Shown: positions 13,143 to 15,215 of the stretch, in pieces | Layout: each line of letters begins with the position of its first letter | How positions within the stretch are numbered: the first letter of the stretch is position 1 | Assembly (NCBI GenBank): GCA_964527215.1 | Contig: CAZGNZ010000063.1 | Coordinates: forward strand, 1 to 15,215 | DNA length: 15,215 nucleotides | Direction: 5' to 3' | Source of the DNA: CAZGNZ01 sp964527215 | GTDB lineage: Bacteria; Fidelibacterota; Marinisomatia; SCGC-AAA003-L08; JACNLC01 | Made by a program: the position numbers and the translations under genes | The notes under the pieces: generated by a model | Seen by the model: the letters and a program-made list of their open reading frames with translations, nothing else | Told to the model about the DNA's origin: nothing | Databases searched by the model: none

Positions 13143-15170
13143 ATGAAATCCACAGATCCGCTCATCACCACCATCAAGGATTCCTGCAAGGTTTGTTATA
13201 CCTGCGTGCGGGACTGCCCGGCCAAAGCCATTCGAATCAGCAACGGTCAGGCGGAGGTGGTATCCAGCCGGTGCATTGGCTGCGGCAACTGTGTGCGGGT
13301 CTGCAGTCAGGATGCCAAAAAGTTTTACAATTCCATCCCGGAAACCCGGCAGCTGCTGGGGTCATTCGGGAAAAAGGCGGCCATTATCGCCCCCAGTTTT
13401 CCAGCCGAGTTTACGGATATATCTTCCTCCATGCTGATACATCAGATTCGTAAACTTGGATTTGACATGGTGTGTGAAGTGGCATATGGGGCAGATCTGG
13501 TAGCTCAGCGCTACAAACACCTCCTTTCCGGGTCACCGGAAAAACGCTACATAGCTACCACCTGCCCCGCCATTGTCAATTTTGTGGAAAAATACCACCC
13601 TGATCTGGTTGAAAACCTGGCTCCGATTGTATCTCCCATGACGGCTACCGCCCGAGTGCTGCGCGAACAGCATCCTGATCTGGAACAGGTGGTCTTCATT
13701 GGTCCCTGTCTGGCAAAGAAAACCGAGGCGATCTCCCTTGATGAATGCGATGTTGATTCAGTATTGACATTTTCCGAACTCAGGGAAATGCTCTCGGTTC
13801 TGCCGCCGACTCCGGAGCCGGTTCATGAGGAACAGTTCGATCCGCCTCATCCCGGACTGGGAGTGCTCTTTCCCATCAACCGCGGGCTGCTCCAGGCTGC
13901 CGGAATACAGGAGGATCTTCTTTCAGGACAAGTGGTGACCGCGGAAGGCCGTGACAATTTCGTGGCGGCGATCAAGGAATTTGAGAACGGGACGCTGGAC
14001 ACCCAGCTGCTGGAAGTGCTCTCATGCGAAGGCTGCATCATGGGCGCGGGAATGACCACAAACAAACCAAAATATCACCGCCGCTCTGCCGTGAGCCAGT
14101 ATGCCCGCACTCGGATTTTGCCCCATCTGGATGAAAAGAATGACTGGGAACCGGGAGATGAATGGCTTGAGAACCATCTCGAATCGCATTTCAATTCCAG
14201 AAAAAGCATTGCGGATACTCCTTCGGAAGAAGAAATCCAGGCCATCCTGGCCCAGATGGGAAAAAAGGGTCCGGAAGATGAACTCAACTGCCGTGCCTGC
14301 GGGTATGACACCTGCCGGGAACATGCCATTGCTATCTACAAGGGACTGGCGGAAAGTGAAATGTGCCTGCCTTATACCATTGACGCCCTTCATTCGTCCC
14401 TGCATGACCTGAAACAGTCCAATCATAAGCTGGCGGAAACCCAGGCTGCGCTGAACAATGCAGAAAAGCTGGCCAGTATGGGCCAGCTGTCGGCAGGGAT
14501 AGCACATGAAATCAATAATCCTCTCGGCGTGATTCTGCTTTTCGCCAACACCATGCTGGAAGAAGCCAATCCGGAATCTGAAGATTATGAAGATCTTCAA
14601 ACCATTGTGGAACAGGCCAACCGGGTACGGAAAATCGCTTCCGGTCTGCTGGACTTCTCACGCAAAAACGAGGTGGCTCTCTCCTCGGTCAATATTGATC
14701 ATCTTATCGCCAACTGCCTGAGAGCCATTGAAACGCCGCAAAATATCCGAATACATACGGAATCCGAATTGGACAATCCCGACTGTCAGCTGGATGCTGA
14801 CCAGTTTATACAGGTGATCACCAATCTGGTGAAAAATGCCATGGAAGCCATGCCTGACGGCGGAGACATCCATATTCGGACCCGTCCGGCTGGCAACAAC
14901 CGAATTCAGTTGGAAATACAGGATACGGGCACCGGCATCAGCAAAGAAAATTTAGGAAAGATATTTGAGCCGTTTTTCACCACCAAAAAAATGGGTGAAG
15001 GCACCGGCCTCGGTTTGGCTGTGATCTACGGCATTATAAAAATGCATCGCGGTCAGATTGATGTTGTTTCCAACAACGACCCGAAACAGGGTGCTACCGG
15101 AACCACCTTTACCGTGACTGTCCCGCGGCAGGGATCCGGCCTTGGAATACAACCCAAACAACTGAACTAA
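13143..15170 (+). CDS. Soluble hydrogenase-like sensor histidine kinase (HydS-type H-cluster domain fused to HisKA/HATPase)
   Basis: Probably a cytosolic H2 or redox sensor that phosphorylates a response regulator. The 675 residues comprise two [4Fe-4S] ferredoxin motifs (C15, C18, C21, C25; C44, C47, C50, C54); a reduced H-cluster-type domain (about 78-325) with ATTCPAIV (138-145, C141), GPCLAKKTEA (187-196, C189) and SCEGCIMG (294-301, C295, C298); a [4Fe-4S] FeS domain (C383, C386, C391, C408); a short helical linker (about 412-445); HisKA with the phospho-acceptor His455 in AHEINNPLG; and a full HATPase (N561 and N565; DTGTGI at 594-599; FEPFFTTK at 608-615; GEGTGLGLA at 618-626). There are no membrane segments. 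The proton-relay Cys before C141 is Thr140, and the third motif is one residue shorter than in catalytic enzymes, which fits a sensory role. It begins 2 bp after hydA's stop, so it is co-transcribed. No response regulator is seen before the window ends. Confidence 0.93.
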   Translation: MKSTDPLITTIKDSCKVCYTCVRDCPAKAIRISNGQAEVVSSRCIGCGNCVRVCSQDAKKFYNSIPETRQLLGSFGKKAAIIAPSFPAEFTDISSSMLIHQIRKLGFDMVCEVAYGADLVAQRYKHLLSGSPEKRYIATTCPAIVNFVEKYHPDLVENLAPIVSPMTATARVLREQHPDLEQVVFIGPCLAKKTEAISLDECDVDSVLTFSELREMLSVLPPTPEPVHEEQFDPPHPGLGVLFPINRGLLQAAGIQEDLLSGQVVTAEGRDNFVAAIKEFENGTLDTQLLEVLSCEGCIMGAGMTTNKPKYHRRSAVSQYARTRILPHLDEKNDWEPGDEWLENHLESHFNSRKSIADTPSEEEIQAILAQMGKKGPEDELNCRACGYDTCREHAIAIYKGLAESEMCLPYTIDALHSSLHDLKQSNHKLAETQAALNNAEKLASMGQLSAGIAHEINNPLGVILLFANTMLEEANPESEDYEDLQTIVEQANRVRKIASGLLDFSRKNEVALSSVNIDHLIANCLRAIETPQNIRIHTESELDNPDCQLDADQFIQVITNLVKNAMEAMPDGGDIHIRTRPAGNNRIQLEIQDTGTGISKENLGKIFEPFFTTKKMGEGTGLGLAVIYGIIKMHRGQIDVVSNNDPKQGATGTTFTVTVPRQGSGLGIQPKQLN

Positions 15171-15215
15171 CCCGAATATTTCATGAGAAATCTATTCCGA
15201 TGATGGATCTGCTCA
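15171..15215 (+). repeat. Dispersed hairpin repeat, copy 2 (cut by the window end)
   Basis: Starts right after the kinase stop codon. CCCGAATATTTCATGAGAAA lines up with the repeat at 1811-1830, and the following CGATGATGGATCTGCTCA matches CGATGAACCATCTGGTC of copy 1 after skipping that copy's AAAATGC hairpin. The outer stem is CGAATA with TATTCCG (one extra C), against CGCATA/TATGCG in copy 1. The element probably continues past the window. Confidence 0.6.

Overview
The window looks like chromosomal DNA from an anaerobic or fermentative bacterium with roughly balanced base composition. The main reason is a cytosolic NAD-linked [FeFe]-hydrogenase operon headed by the NADH sensor Rex. The aromatic genes are of the types common outside Enterobacteria: an EPSP synthase with all four class II motifs and a long (about 397 aa) chorismate synthase. 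A Desulfobacterota or FCB-group host would fit, but the sequence does not settle the taxon. All confident genes lie on the + strand.

Region 1 (1-483) has no recognisable gene. Region 2 (484-6391) is an aromatic amino-acid block: AroQ chorismate mutase, a cation-diffusion-facilitator metal transporter, then, after a 383-bp repeat-bearing gap, a divergent TrpD-type phosphoribosyltransferase, AroA, AroE (TTG start) and AroC. Spacings are short and aroE overlaps aroC. Together AroE, AroA and AroC carry out the last steps to chorismate, and AroQ and TrpD mark the Phe/Tyr and Trp branches.

Region 3 (6412-7912) is a DUF6880-like gene broken near its N-terminus. A 26-codon fragment with the family's usual beginning ends in a stop, about 145 bp of hairpin-rich, MITE-like DNA follows, and the rest of the protein continues in a different frame (6656-7912).

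Region 4 (7913-8317) is a 405-bp intergenic region whose last 100 bp carries two strong Rex-type operators and a third weaker dyad, just upstream of rex.

Region 5 (8318-15170) is one tight operon: rex, hydC (NuoE/HndA-like), hydB (NuoF/HndC-like with extra ferredoxin domain), hydA (catalytic [FeFe] hydrogenase), and a soluble protein fusing ferredoxin clusters, an H-cluster-type hydrogenase domain, a further Fe-S domain and a complete histidine kinase. The layout suggests a self-contained H2/NADH circuit: Rex reads NADH/NAD+, HydABC interconverts H2 with NADH (and probably ferredoxin), and the hydrogenase-kinase probably reads H2 or redox state and signals to a response regulator not seen in this window.

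A dispersed hairpin repeat occurs at 1810-1908 and again at the right edge (15171-15215). One stem position differs between the copies on both arms so that pairing is kept. Part of the same repeat family's 3' end also appears at the end of the insertion that broke the DUF6880 gene.
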